64,000 nt of DNA, taken from NCBI GenBank assembly GCA_019084435.1, contig JAHRFV010000327.1, positions 1 to 64,000 on the forward strand, written 5' to 3'. The notes beneath the pieces are model-generated. The model ran no database searches, had not been told where the DNA came from, and saw nothing but the letters and a program-made list of their open reading frames with translations. Each line of letters starts with the position of its first letter. The stretch's first letter is position 1. Source of the stretch: Dethiosulfatibacter sp. Its GTDB lineage: Bacteria > Bacillota_A > Clostridia > Tissierellales > Dethiosulfatibacteraceae. The translations under genes and the position numbers were made by a program. This document shows positions 41,962 to 51,034 of this stretch, piece after piece.

Positions 41962-43326
41962 GTGGATGAGAAAATACGAGTAATTCAATATCTGGGGAGT
42001 AAACTTCGGATTATTGATAAAATTGAAAATGAAATACATCAAGTTACAAAACCAGGAGGAATGGTTGTTGATTTGTTTTCTGGATCTGGGGTTGTAACAC
42101 GTGCCCTAGCTAAAGATTATAAAGTAGTGGCAAATGATGTCCAAAAGTACAGTAGCCTCATTACAAAGGTACTGATAAAGAAGCTGCCTAATCATACAAA
42201 GAGTATGGATTACACAGATTTAATAGAGTCAGAAGCTTATGTAAACAACAAAAAGATTTTGACAGAAATTTTCGAGCAGCCCTTAGCTTATGAAAAATCA
42301 ATTCTAGAAAATGAAGATTATAAGGGATTGGCAGAATTATGTGAGTGCGGTGTTTTTTATGACGGAAAAAATATTGAAGAAAAGAAATATCCTTATGTAA
42401 GAGAAGTTTTTGGAGAATCATTAAATCTATTCAATAAAGACATAATTGAAGCTTTGCGCGATTTACGAGATAAATACATGTTATTTTCCTTATATTATTC
42501 CAACAGCTATTTTTCTTTAGAACAATGTATAGAGATTGACTCGATTAGGTGTGCGATTGACAAAATTAATACTAATAAACTTGAAGATGATATAGAAAAA
42601 AGTTTGCTTTTAGTGTGTCTTATGCATGCAGTATCTGAGATTGTAAGTAGTGTAGGGAAAAACTTCGCTCAACCAATCAAAGTAACTGATAGTAAGGGTA
42701 ATATAAAAAAATTTGCAATAAAAAGATGCATGCGCGACAGAAATATGAAGATAGAGACTCCATTTAGAACGATGCACGCAACTCTTTTGAATAAAAACGA
42801 AATTTTTTCTGAAGAGAATCAAGTATTTTCGAGAGATGCATTAGAAGTTTTAGGTGAAGAAGTTATGGAAGCTGCAGATACTTTCTATCTTGATCCTCCT
42901 TATACGATTGATCATTATTCAAGGTTCTATCATGTTTTAGAAACACTTGTCGAATATGACTACCCAGTACTTGAAGAAAAGAAATTCCATGGTAAGTATT
43001 ATTTAATGAATGGTCGCTATAGAAATGATAGGTTTCAATCAAATTATTGCATCCCATCGAAAGGGTATAAGGAACTAGAGGCATTGATAGAGAAGATTCA
43101 TTCTCTAAAAGCTAATATTGTCCTGAGCTACTCGGATTCTAACGAGGAGCATGGCACTAGAAAACGAGTAATTAGTAAGGATGAATTAATTCAGATTACG
43201 AAGAAGTTTTATACTGATGTCGAAATAAAAAACTTAAACCACCGGTATAGGAAGTTGAGTGGGAAAGAATCTAATAGAAAGGAAATTAATGACGGCGAGC
43301 TATTGATAGTCTGCCGTTATAGGTGA
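41962..43326 (+). CDS. D12-class DNA adenine methyltransferase 1 (FokI/LlaI type)
   Basis: The start is GTG 41962. The 454-residue protein begins with IRVIQYLGSKLRIIDKIEN, has the SAM motif VVDLFSGSGVVTRALAKDY near 35 and the catalytic DPPY in FYLDPPYTIDHYSRFYHVLE near 308. The DPPY...YSxxYHxLE extension is that of FokI-type methyltransferases, where two D12 domains methylate the two strands of an asymmetric site. Here the two domains are separate genes; this is the first. It is coupled to the second (2 bp apart). Confidence 0.9.
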   Translation: MDEKIRVIQYLGSKLRIIDKIENEIHQVTKPGGMVVDLFSGSGVVTRALAKDYKVVANDVQKYSSLITKVLIKKLPNHTKSMDYTDLIESEAYVNNKKILTEIFEQPLAYEKSILENEDYKGLAELCECGVFYDGKNIEEKKYPYVREVFGESLNLFNKDIIEALRDLRDKYMLFSLYYSNSYFSLEQCIEIDSIRCAIDKINTNKLEDDIEKSLLLVCLMHAVSEIVSSVGKNFAQPIKVTDSKGNIKKFAIKRCMRDRNMKIETPFRTMHATLLNKNEIFSEENQVFSRDALEVLGEEVMEAADTFYLDPPYTIDHYSRFYHVLETLVEYDYPVLEEKKFHGKYYLMNGRYRNDRFQSNYCIPSKGYKELEALIEKIHSLKANIVLSYSDSNEEHGTRKRVISKDELIQITKKFYTDVEIKNLNHRYRKLSGKESNRKEINDGELLIVCRYR

Positions 43327-43328
43327 TT

Positions 43329-44618
43329 ATGGATAAATATATAGGAAATAAAAAAGTAATTGTTGATGGCATAGCGGATTTTATAAAATCCAAAGGTATC
43401 ACAGAGGGAGTAATTATTGATGCTTTCTCAGGTACAACTAATGTAGGCCAATATTTTAAACAGCAGGGGTTTTCCATAATAAGTAATGACATCAATCCGC
43501 TCTCCTACGTGTTGGGCAAGGTATATATTGAGAATAATGAATTCCCCAAATTTAGCACACTGTTAGATCATATAAATAAGCAAGGCTTTACAAGCAATCC
43601 AGATGAAATAGTAGAAGGAAAGAAATATATAGAGAGAAAAATAACTTCGGAAAAATTATATAGTAGAAGTTATTTTGATGAAATTGATTATGGAAGAGGA
43701 ATCGAGCCACTGCTTAAGGTGTTAGAATACTTAAACAACATACCTTTAGAAGGATTTTCTGAAGAAGAAATGCTGTTTTATAATTATTATACAGTTTGGG
43801 GTGAAAAATCTGAGTTTCGCAGCTCTAGAGGAACAGAAGGTAAACGAAACTACTTTTCAGCAGAAAATGCATTGCGCTTGGGAAAAATAATGCAAAGAAT
43901 AAAGACTTGGAATGAGAATTCCGATATTAATCAAATGGAAATGTACATTCTACTTGCATGTGTAATAGAAGAAGTAACGTTAAACGCAAATGTAAATGGA
44001 ACTTTCCACGATTTTAATAGGAGTAAACTGTATCCTAATGCAGAGGCTAGATTATACTTAAAACCTATAATGTTTAATATTTACAACTCAGGAAAGGCAT
44101 ACAAAGTGTTCAATGAAGATGCCAATTTATTGCATAAGAACCAGGAGTTTAAAGATATTGATATATCAAATAGCATTTTATACATTGACCCACCATACAA
44201 CTTCAGGCAGTATTCTGCTTATTATCATTTGTTGAATTTTCTTGCAATATTTCATACTATTGAAGATATACTAGAATATGCAGAAGGCTTTGAATATGTA
44301 AGAGGTCAAAATATGAAAGATAATGTAAATTCTAGATATTGTTATAGAGAGCGGTTTATTGAAGCGATGTCTGAACTGCTCTGCAGTATTGATTCTAAAC
44401 ATGTACTAATTAGCTACTATGATGAAAATAATCACTGGAATCACGGAAAAGAAATCAAATCATTTGAAGGCAGAAACGAACTACTAAACCTATTAAAAAC
44501 TAGTAATTTTGAATATTATGATGAAACGCCCTCTACCATAGAAAGACAAAACTATCAGAGTCAAAATGGTGCAAACAAGAAGAAAATAGAAGAATTACTA
44601 TTTTACGCTAGGAGGTAA
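43329..44618 (+). CDS. D12-class DNA adenine methyltransferase 2 (FokI/LlaI type)
   Basis: From ATG 43329 (a GTG two codons earlier overlaps the previous stop) the protein has 429 residues. SAM motif IIDAFSGTTNVGQYFKQQG lies near 26 and DPPY in LYIDPPYNFRQYSAYYHLLN near 287. It shares the YSxYYHLL extension with its neighbour but is otherwise divergent, consistent with recognising the opposite strand of a non-palindromic site. SGTTN replaces the usual SGSG, a milder variant of motif I seen in this type. Confidence 0.9.
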   Translation: MDKYIGNKKVIVDGIADFIKSKGITEGVIIDAFSGTTNVGQYFKQQGFSIISNDINPLSYVLGKVYIENNEFPKFSTLLDHINKQGFTSNPDEIVEGKKYIERKITSEKLYSRSYFDEIDYGRGIEPLLKVLEYLNNIPLEGFSEEEMLFYNYYTVWGEKSEFRSSRGTEGKRNYFSAENALRLGKIMQRIKTWNENSDINQMEMYILLACVIEEVTLNANVNGTFHDFNRSKLYPNAEARLYLKPIMFNIYNSGKAYKVFNEDANLLHKNQEFKDIDISNSILYIDPPYNFRQYSAYYHLLNFLAIFHTIEDILEYAEGFEYVRGQNMKDNVNSRYCYRERFIEAMSELLCSIDSKHVLISYYDENNHWNHGKEIKSFEGRNELLNLLKTSNFEYYDETPSTIERQNYQSQNGANKKKIEELLFYARR

Positions 44619-44624
44619 ATTCAT

Positions 44625-45881
44625 ATGTGGATTAGTAACGAAGAACTGGATTTATTAGATTTTATTTTTGACAGTAAGGATAAAGTTCCAAAGAACAGAA
44701 AAAGCGGTTTAAAATTAAGACATATTTCGTTTTTTATGTCCAATACTAAAGCCATTACAAATGTTTGCAAAAATCTCGAGAAGTATGCTATGAAAACGGA
44801 AATGCCTCATCAATATATAGAAGTCTTAAGAAAAATGGGACTGGTTAATAAAGGTGGCGAGATAACTAAGTATGGCGATATGCTTCTTAAGATAATGTAT
44901 CATGAAGACAATAGAATCATTAACGAATTGAGCCAACCAAACATAAACATGGAAAAAATATCAGAGGATATTCCGTTTGTTATAGAATTCTTCCTATTTG
45001 CGGTAGTAAAGAAGTGTTTAGACGATCCTGCTGAATGTGAGAAATGTGGTATTGATATTTCAGACTTAGCAGCAGAACCTTTAGATAGTTTATCTTACTT
45101 TTTTTCAAACATAATTGACACACTCAAAGAACCGACAAATAAAAACAATAATCTAAATGAACTATTTGATTTTAAGAATGATGACTTTTACTATACACTT
45201 CAAGGTATGAATTTTTCCGGTTATGAAGTCAAACGTTTGTTTAGATTAGAGCCGGAGAAAATGGAGCAAGCTTGGAATTTGTACAACAGAGTTTTGAATA
45301 GTGTTAAAGGAATTGATGACCCTACTACTTTAACAGAAAGAGAAAAAAGATATTTTGGATATGCCCTGTATTACAATAACCTAGTGCAAAAGGATGTACG
45401 AAACAGAGTAAAGCACTCTATATTTAACTATATACTCTTAGATTCAATAACAGTTCATATGAAAAAAATTAAAATTAACAAGATTCCGGAATATGATGCG
45501 ATTATGTCATATGAATTTATTGAAGATATGTTTGAAAAATATAAATTGCGCGATGTCTTCAATTTGGTGTATTTCGAGAAAGATAGTAAATATATTACAA
45601 ATGTTATTAAGCCACTTATGATCGATCCCAGTATTTTAAGTGACGTAGACACTGAAGAAAAGTTCCTATTTGATGAAGGTGATATTAAAAGACAACACGT
45701 TAACATTGGGGATCAAATTATTTTTGTGGATGAGCCGTTTGAAAACATCCTAAAGCATAATGTGTACAAGATTATAGGAATGGTAAATAATACTACTTCC
45801 TTTGAAGTACATGTTGCCAAGATGGAAAAAATTAACTTAGATAAGTTGGATGAAATACTAGACAAGTTGAGGGGGGAATAA
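44625..45881 (+). CDS. Unknown subunit of the LlaI-like operon (LlaI.1 position)
   Basis: The 418-residue protein has a winged-helix-like segment near 60-95 (YIEVLRKMGLVNKGGEITKY), of the type found at the N-terminus of several restriction subunits, and a CEKCG pair near 140. No nuclease motif is recognised. It starts 7 bp after methyltransferase 2 with an AGGAGG site and ends 3 bp before the McrB-like gene. By position it corresponds to LlaI.1, the first of three restriction genes in LlaI. It may give target recognition. Confidence 0.65.
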   Translation: MWISNEELDLLDFIFDSKDKVPKNRKSGLKLRHISFFMSNTKAITNVCKNLEKYAMKTEMPHQYIEVLRKMGLVNKGGEITKYGDMLLKIMYHEDNRIINELSQPNINMEKISEDIPFVIEFFLFAVVKKCLDDPAECEKCGIDISDLAAEPLDSLSYFFSNIIDTLKEPTNKNNNLNELFDFKNDDFYYTLQGMNFSGYEVKRLFRLEPEKMEQAWNLYNRVLNSVKGIDDPTTLTEREKRYFGYALYYNNLVQKDVRNRVKHSIFNYILLDSITVHMKKIKINKIPEYDAIMSYEFIEDMFEKYKLRDVFNLVYFEKDSKYITNVIKPLMIDPSILSDVDTEEKFLFDEGDIKRQHVNIGDQIIFVDEPFENILKHNVYKIIGMVNNTTSFEVHVAKMEKINLDKLDEILDKLRGE

Positions 45882-45883
45882 AG

Positions 45884-47092
45884 ATGGCAAATATTGATAA
45901 AGTCCAAGAGTATAATGAAGGAACTGTATGGCCTAATAATTATGATGACACATATTTGGCAACGAAACATATTCAATCATATCCTTTGGAATTAAAAGAG
46001 AAGCTAGTTGATGAATTACGAACGAAAGTTGCAGCAGCTGGATTATTTTTTGATGACGAAGACCTACTTAAAGAAATTGCTACAGGAATAATAAAAGGAA
46101 ATGTTATATTACAAGGCCCACCTGGAACCGGAAAGACAACAATAGCTTCAATAATATGTAGTACATTTAATGTGGATTTTGATGTTGTTACAGCAGTATC
46201 AGATTGGACAACTTATGATACAATCGGAGGGTTACAGCCTTCTGTAGATGAAGAAGGAAACGAAATAATATCTGGAAAAAATGGACGTATTGTTGAGAGT
46301 ATTATCAAATGCTGTAATACAGTGCTTCAAAAAGAAAAGCATACTGGTAGTAAGCAGGCTTCGTGGTTAATTGTTGATGAGTTAAATAGAAGTGAGATCG
46401 ACAAGGTATTCGGGGATCTGTTCACAGTTTTTGGTAGTGATAATTTAGAGCAAAGAAAGATACCACTATGGTTCGAAAATGACAAAAATAAACAAATTTT
46501 ATATGTTCCTCGAAGATACAGGATCATTGGGTTAATGAATAATGTTGATAAGAACTTCGTGTTTGACCTATCTCATGGATTAGCGAGAAGGTTCACTATT
46601 ATAAGCATACTACCTCCAAAAATTGAATCAATGGATATTGAGATAGAGAGATGTAAAGATAACCTTAGCAAAACGCTTTCAAGTAAAATTGGTAAAATTG
46701 GTTCGCAAAGCCTAGAAGAAACATACCTTAAAAGTTTGCTTGATGATGCTGCTTATAAAAAAGAAGAAGCAATATTGGTCAAGTTATTAAAGCTTATACG
46801 GTATGAAGAAAGTGATAGTTCTCTGGGGCTACAATATGGTACAGCACAGATTATGGATCTATTTGAGAATATATTAATTAATATGATATTAGATGAATAT
46901 CTTAATGTTGATGCAGCGCAAAAGGAGTCTAAAATTAAGCGAATAATTGATTCAGCAGTTAATGATAGAATTATTCCCCAATTAGACGGATACGATTACT
47001 TGAAATTGAAACAATTTTATGAATATGTATCAGAAGATAGTGATTACTCATGGTTCATAAAAAGCATGCGAACTCTCAAGTCGTTAGTATAG
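45884..47092 (+). CDS. McrB-like AAA+ motor subunit (LlaI.2 position)
   Basis: The 402-residue protein has Walker A VILQGPPGTGKTTIASIIC near 75, SDWTTYDTIGGLQPSVDEE near 105, Walker B WLIVDELNRSEIDKVFGDL near 160, and a sensor GLMNNVDKNFVFDLSHGLAR near 212, where McrB has MNTADRS. These mark the McrB branch of AAA+ proteins, which use GTP to move DNA and activate the McrC nuclease. In LlaI the second restriction gene is also McrB-related. It would be the translocating part of the restriction complex. Confidence 0.9.
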   Translation: MANIDKVQEYNEGTVWPNNYDDTYLATKHIQSYPLELKEKLVDELRTKVAAAGLFFDDEDLLKEIATGIIKGNVILQGPPGTGKTTIASIICSTFNVDFDVVTAVSDWTTYDTIGGLQPSVDEEGNEIISGKNGRIVESIIKCCNTVLQKEKHTGSKQASWLIVDELNRSEIDKVFGDLFTVFGSDNLEQRKIPLWFENDKNKQILYVPRRYRIIGLMNNVDKNFVFDLSHGLARRFTIISILPPKIESMDIEIERCKDNLSKTLSSKIGKIGSQSLEETYLKSLLDDAAYKKEEAILVKLLKLIRYEESDSSLGLQYGTAQIMDLFENILINMILDEYLNVDAAQKESKIKRIIDSAVNDRIIPQLDGYDYLKLKQFYEYVSEDSDYSWFIKSMRTLKSLV

Positions 47093-47106
47093 TTTGGGGA
47101 TAACTT

Positions 47107-49191
47107 ATGGATAATAATTCGTTTACAGAAGACCAACTTAAATATATTTATAGTGATGAAGGTTTTTTACTCTTTTTGTCGAGCTATTTTTCAACATATA
47201 ATGTTAAAGAAATAACTTTGAATGCTGATATAGCACATGATATAAATGATGAGTTTTGGAAAATTTATATTCGGATTTTATTAGCAAATATAAAAGAAGT
47301 TATAACTGCTATTGAAAAAGTTGAAAAAAATATATCTTTTTCGTACGAAGAGAAGGAAGTAAAGATTTCTGGGGGTATTAAAGGGCGTTTAGTTATTAAT
47401 GAATATGTAAAAAACAAGTCTATGATACGTATGCCTAAAGAATATCCATGCATAACTAAAGAAAAATCTTATGCTACTGTTGAAAATGAGTACTTAGCAT
47501 ATGTAGTTAATGATATTGTTAAGAGGCTTCAGGAGCTAATAAACATTATAATAAATACGAACATTGTGAAGGGACAAGAAACCGAAATTAAATTACTTAG
47601 AGCTGATTTGGATTACTTTAAATCTATAATTCGAAAGCAGCCGTTTAAAGCTATGATCTCTCCTAATTTAATACGTGAGACTCAGAATGGTTTTGATCTC
47701 AATAAAGTAAAGCTAATCCAAACAAGATTCAAAAAAGGTAAGATTAGAAATGCTTTTGCATACAAGCGCGTATTTAATTGGTATGAACACTTTAAAAATA
47801 GAGGGTTAACATGGATTGACTCTAGCAATTTGAAGTACTTAGTTTATGATGATTCATTCTGTAATAAGCTATTTGAAGTTTGGAATTTGTACAGGTTAGC
47901 AGAAGTATTCCAAAATGATTTTGATATGGAGTTTGTATCATCAAATTTACTGGTTCCTGGAATGAAAGATTATGTATACAAATTAAAGAGTATAGATGGC
48001 AGTTTTATAGAGATATATTATCAAAAAGGATCGAAATTATATTGGGATACGGATATAAAACAAAATTGGCACTATAAAACGGATAACGGCTCTAGAGAAT
48101 TAATAGGAATTCCAGACATTTCAGTTAAGCATGTCGGAGATAGTGAAAATATTACAATCATCGATCTAAAGAATAGAGTTAGAAGAGCAGGTGAGAATTC
48201 AGAAGAAATATATAAAATGATCGGATACTTCTCGAACTTCTCAGAATATATGTCTCAAGCATATAATTCAGCTTACAAGAATCAAGCAATTTTGATTTTC
48301 AGAAATGATTTTGAACAGTTTGAAGAATATCTGGAGAGCGAAACCGGGGAGCGAATATTATCTATTTCAACAGGACTTGTTGAAGAATCAACTCTTAATT
48401 CAGTGCAGTTTCATACTATATGTAGATATGTTTTAGACGTTCAGGGTATGACGGGAACCAAATCCGAGACAATATCAAGTTGTAGTAAAAGTATCTCTCA
48501 GTATAAAGACGATCTTGAAACTGCACTTCAAAGTGGAGATGAAAATGAAGTTGAGAATATAACGCATGAAATTGAGAAGCGAAATCACTCAATAATAACT
48601 AGTATGTTTTCTTTAGGTGATTTACAAGATACTTTAACAATTAAGAAAGAAGAACTAAGAATCAATCACTTTCCACATATCTGGGACAGTATAAGCCCTA
48701 AAGCTGTTGATGCATTAGCAATGGCAGATTCCTTGTTCTCAGGACTTTCGCCAAGCATCACTGGAGATTACGCTCCTGTATGTTTGGAGTATTGCAGAGC
48801 AGTTGAAATACAGTTAAATGAACTTATATTTATTCCCTTTAAAGAATCAGTAGATCTAGAAAAATTATCGAAATCTAATTGGAACTATAATAAACTAACG
48901 AATGATAGGGATCTTACATTGGGTGAGTGCATATTTCTTCTTGAGAAGTGTCGATCAAAGAGATTTCAAACAATTGATTTGTTAAAGTATATTGAAGAAC
49001 ATATTCATAATCATGATGCCCTACTAGATATTGGTGTGAATATTTTGAGATGGCTTAACATAGACGTAAGACGGAAAGCTGCTCATACAACGATTATGTC
49101 GTATGATGAGTTGCTTGATGCAAGGCAGCGAGTTTTGGGGATTGGGCATCTCAACATTTTATATCAATTGCTAGATAACAGAAGTAATTAA
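47107..49191 (+). CDS. McrC-like PD-(D/E)XK nuclease with HEPN-like C-terminus (LlaI.3 position)
   Basis: This 694-residue protein follows the McrB-like gene by 14 bp. The middle has a restriction-nuclease core: IPDISVKHVG (near 337) then ITIIDLKNRVRRAG (near 352), the D...DxK arrangement of McrC/DUF2357-type nucleases. The last 130 residues are helical and contain DVRRKAAHTTI, an R-x4-H motif like that of HEPN ribonucleases, followed by YDELLDARQRVLGIGHLNIL. It is longer than McrC (about 350-450). The nuclease probably cuts unmethylated DNA driven by the McrB-like motor; the HEPN-like tail is unexplained. Confidence 0.8.
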   Translation: MDNNSFTEDQLKYIYSDEGFLLFLSSYFSTYNVKEITLNADIAHDINDEFWKIYIRILLANIKEVITAIEKVEKNISFSYEEKEVKISGGIKGRLVINEYVKNKSMIRMPKEYPCITKEKSYATVENEYLAYVVNDIVKRLQELINIIINTNIVKGQETEIKLLRADLDYFKSIIRKQPFKAMISPNLIRETQNGFDLNKVKLIQTRFKKGKIRNAFAYKRVFNWYEHFKNRGLTWIDSSNLKYLVYDDSFCNKLFEVWNLYRLAEVFQNDFDMEFVSSNLLVPGMKDYVYKLKSIDGSFIEIYYQKGSKLYWDTDIKQNWHYKTDNGSRELIGIPDISVKHVGDSENITIIDLKNRVRRAGENSEEIYKMIGYFSNFSEYMSQAYNSAYKNQAILIFRNDFEQFEEYLESETGERILSISTGLVEESTLNSVQFHTICRYVLDVQGMTGTKSETISSCSKSISQYKDDLETALQSGDENEVENITHEIEKRNHSIITSMFSLGDLQDTLTIKKEELRINHFPHIWDSISPKAVDALAMADSLFSGLSPSITGDYAPVCLEYCRAVEIQLNELIFIPFKESVDLEKLSKSNWNYNKLTNDRDLTLGECIFLLEKCRSKRFQTIDLLKYIEEHIHNHDALLDIGVNILRWLNIDVRRKAAHTTIMSYDELLDARQRVLGIGHLNILYQLLDNRSN

Positions 49192-49485
49192 GGAGATCAT
49201 GGAAGCTAGTCCAATGTAAATACACCTTATTATGAAGATACAATTCACCGGGCATAGTTGGAAACGTGAAAAGATTGAAACTATTCAGCTAGAGCCAAAA
49301 AACTCAAACTAATCAAATTTAATGGATGGATACATGATGACAAACTTCTTAAAATGATAGTACAACAAAGATCAGAAAATATAGCTTTTGGCAAGAAATA
49401 AAAATAACATGCAGTTTTAAAGAAATACTTAATATATGAAACTTATCCAGAGAAAATGTCAGACTTATAAAAGGGAGTGGTCAAT
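49192..49485 (+). other. Intergenic stretch, no gene seen
   Basis: About 290 bp of AT-rich sequence with several short frames (for example MKIQFTGHSWKREKI, 25 codons) but none with a ribosome site and coding length. It may contain gene remnants. A promoter for the HEPN-like gene is likely here but no convincing -35/-10 pair was found. Confidence 0.5.
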
Positions 49486-50655
49486 TTGAGACGAGATAAA
49501 ATTTATGAGGACCTGATATTTTCAGATGGATTTTCAGCAGATGATTGGAACGTATTGATAAAACAAGAGTTAGGTAAATATTTGACAAGTGATACTATGT
49601 TGAAAAAAAATAAAGACCTATTAAAGATTGAAATTATCAATTATATAAAATTGCATGAAAAGCCAGAGTACTTAAGTTTGTTTGAGTGGATGTTTGATTT
49701 TTACAAGGAGTGTTTTAGCACCAACAAAGAAAGAACAATTAGAATATTTGCTGAGTCTTTTTATGATATTTCAAAAACTGATTCTAAATGGATGACGAAT
49801 GTTCTAATCCAAACCGACACTACAACACTTTCTGAGAGAGATAGAATTACTTGCTATTTTGATGTTATTGACGACACTCTTGAAGGTGTATTTAAACCAA
49901 GATTTATGCTACTTGACAAATTAGTAAAATTAAAGTTGAACCAAACAGTTGTTGATAATTCATGTTATGACTTTGGAAATTTAATCAGAAACTTTCCAAG
50001 CCAATTCAAAAATGATGTAAATCTACTTCTTAAAGATCCTATTTTTTTAGTATCAACGAATCAATGGAGAAACATCGCTTCCCATAAATCATACACGATA
50101 AATACAGACAATATATTAGTTAAATATGGAAAAGGAAATTCTCAGTCGCTCACTATATCGAATGAAGATTTTTATCGAATAGTTTATTGGACACAAGATA
50201 TTTATAAGTCTGTTAGATTAGCTCAAACATTAATTTGCTTAAATTATATGGAGGAAATAGCAGCAGAATTAGGTGAGGAAGTAACTGTTGATGTCAGATT
50301 TGAATCATCATTATTGCACATAGTTCACAATTTACAAATTGTTGGTTTTGAATTTGATTCGACAGAAGAGCTATCAGAGGTTTTTTGTTTGAATGTAAAG
50401 GGGAAAATCAATCATGATGTAGTATCATCATTAGCTCATGCGTCACAATGTTTAGATCAACTATCCTCTGCGATATTTGACGACGAGTACGTGAGAGGTG
50501 ATTTTAAACGCACTCAAATATGTATTGTAGATGAGAATCAGAACATGCTTGGTACGGCAACAATTCCCATTGAGATTGCAATGAAGAAACTAAAGGATGA
50601 AATAAGCTTAGATGAATATTTAGACAAAATGGTATTCGAAATTAAAGCTATGTGA
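49486..50655 (+). CDS. Unknown protein with a HEPN-type RNxxxH motif
   Basis: The 389-residue protein starts at TTG 49486, 8 nt after GGGAG; the GTG at 49477 is too close to that site. Most of it is helical without known domains. The segment STNQWRNIASHKSYT near 203 contains R-N-x3-H, the polar-residue version of the HEPN ribonuclease motif (R-[NDH]-x3/4-H). It stands alone between the LlaI-like operon and the BREX remnant. It could be a solitary abortive-infection protein or an insert in the BREX locus. Confidence 0.6.
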   Translation: MRRDKIYEDLIFSDGFSADDWNVLIKQELGKYLTSDTMLKKNKDLLKIEIINYIKLHEKPEYLSLFEWMFDFYKECFSTNKERTIRIFAESFYDISKTDSKWMTNVLIQTDTTTLSERDRITCYFDVIDDTLEGVFKPRFMLLDKLVKLKLNQTVVDNSCYDFGNLIRNFPSQFKNDVNLLLKDPIFLVSTNQWRNIASHKSYTINTDNILVKYGKGNSQSLTISNEDFYRIVYWTQDIYKSVRLAQTLICLNYMEEIAAELGEEVTVDVRFESSLLHIVHNLQIVGFEFDSTEELSEVFCLNVKGKINHDVVSSLAHASQCLDQLSSAIFDDEYVRGDFKRTQICIVDENQNMLGTATIPIEIAMKKLKDEISLDEYLDKMVFEIKAM

Positions 50656-50934
50656 TGAAAGTATATTAAGCTGGACTGTTTCTTCTCATACGACCACCTC
50701 TAAAAAACAGGAAAAAACCGGTTGATCTATTCCCACATACGTCGGGGGCAAAAATCAACTTATGACATTAATACTTCCAACTCGAGACATGAAGTTAGAG
50801 GAAACTCATAGACACTAAACTTTTTAATTTTACCTATACTTTTTAATTATTTTGACTGAATGAATGTAAGGGTATTCAAGTTAGATTTAATCAATAACGC
50901 ACCAGTCGAAAAACTCAATATGTTAGCAATCTGA

Positions 50935-50969
50935 TGCATTTAGAAAGTCCGAGAGAATCTCTAAATGCA
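50935..50969 (+). repeat. 10-bp inverted repeat near the broken pglX start
   Basis: TGCATTTAGA (50935-50944) and TCTAAATGCA (50960-50969) form a perfect 10-bp inverted repeat around 15 nt. A second GC-rich hairpin follows at once. Together they abut the point where pglX homology begins. Confidence 0.55.
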
Positions 50970-50978
50970 CTGATTTCA

Positions 50979-51020
50979 AGCCTTTTACGGGGTTAAGCCC
51001 CGGAGAGGGCTTTTTATTTT
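50979..51020 (+). terminator. Terminator-like hairpin directly before the truncated pglX
   Basis: AGCC...CGGGG-TTAA-CCCCG...GGCT fold into a two-part stem and are followed by TTTTTATTTT. The preceding 300 bp (from 50656) contain no gene; they are AT-rich and have no recognisable mobile element. If active, the terminator would cut off read-through into pglX. Confidence 0.6.
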
Positions 51021-51034
51021 GTATCAAAATCTGC

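Noticed and set aside
50980..51015. Group II intron or tRNA-like element at the pglX junction
   Set aside because: There is no domain V sequence, no reverse transcriptase and no cloverleaf; the sequence fits simple hairpins.
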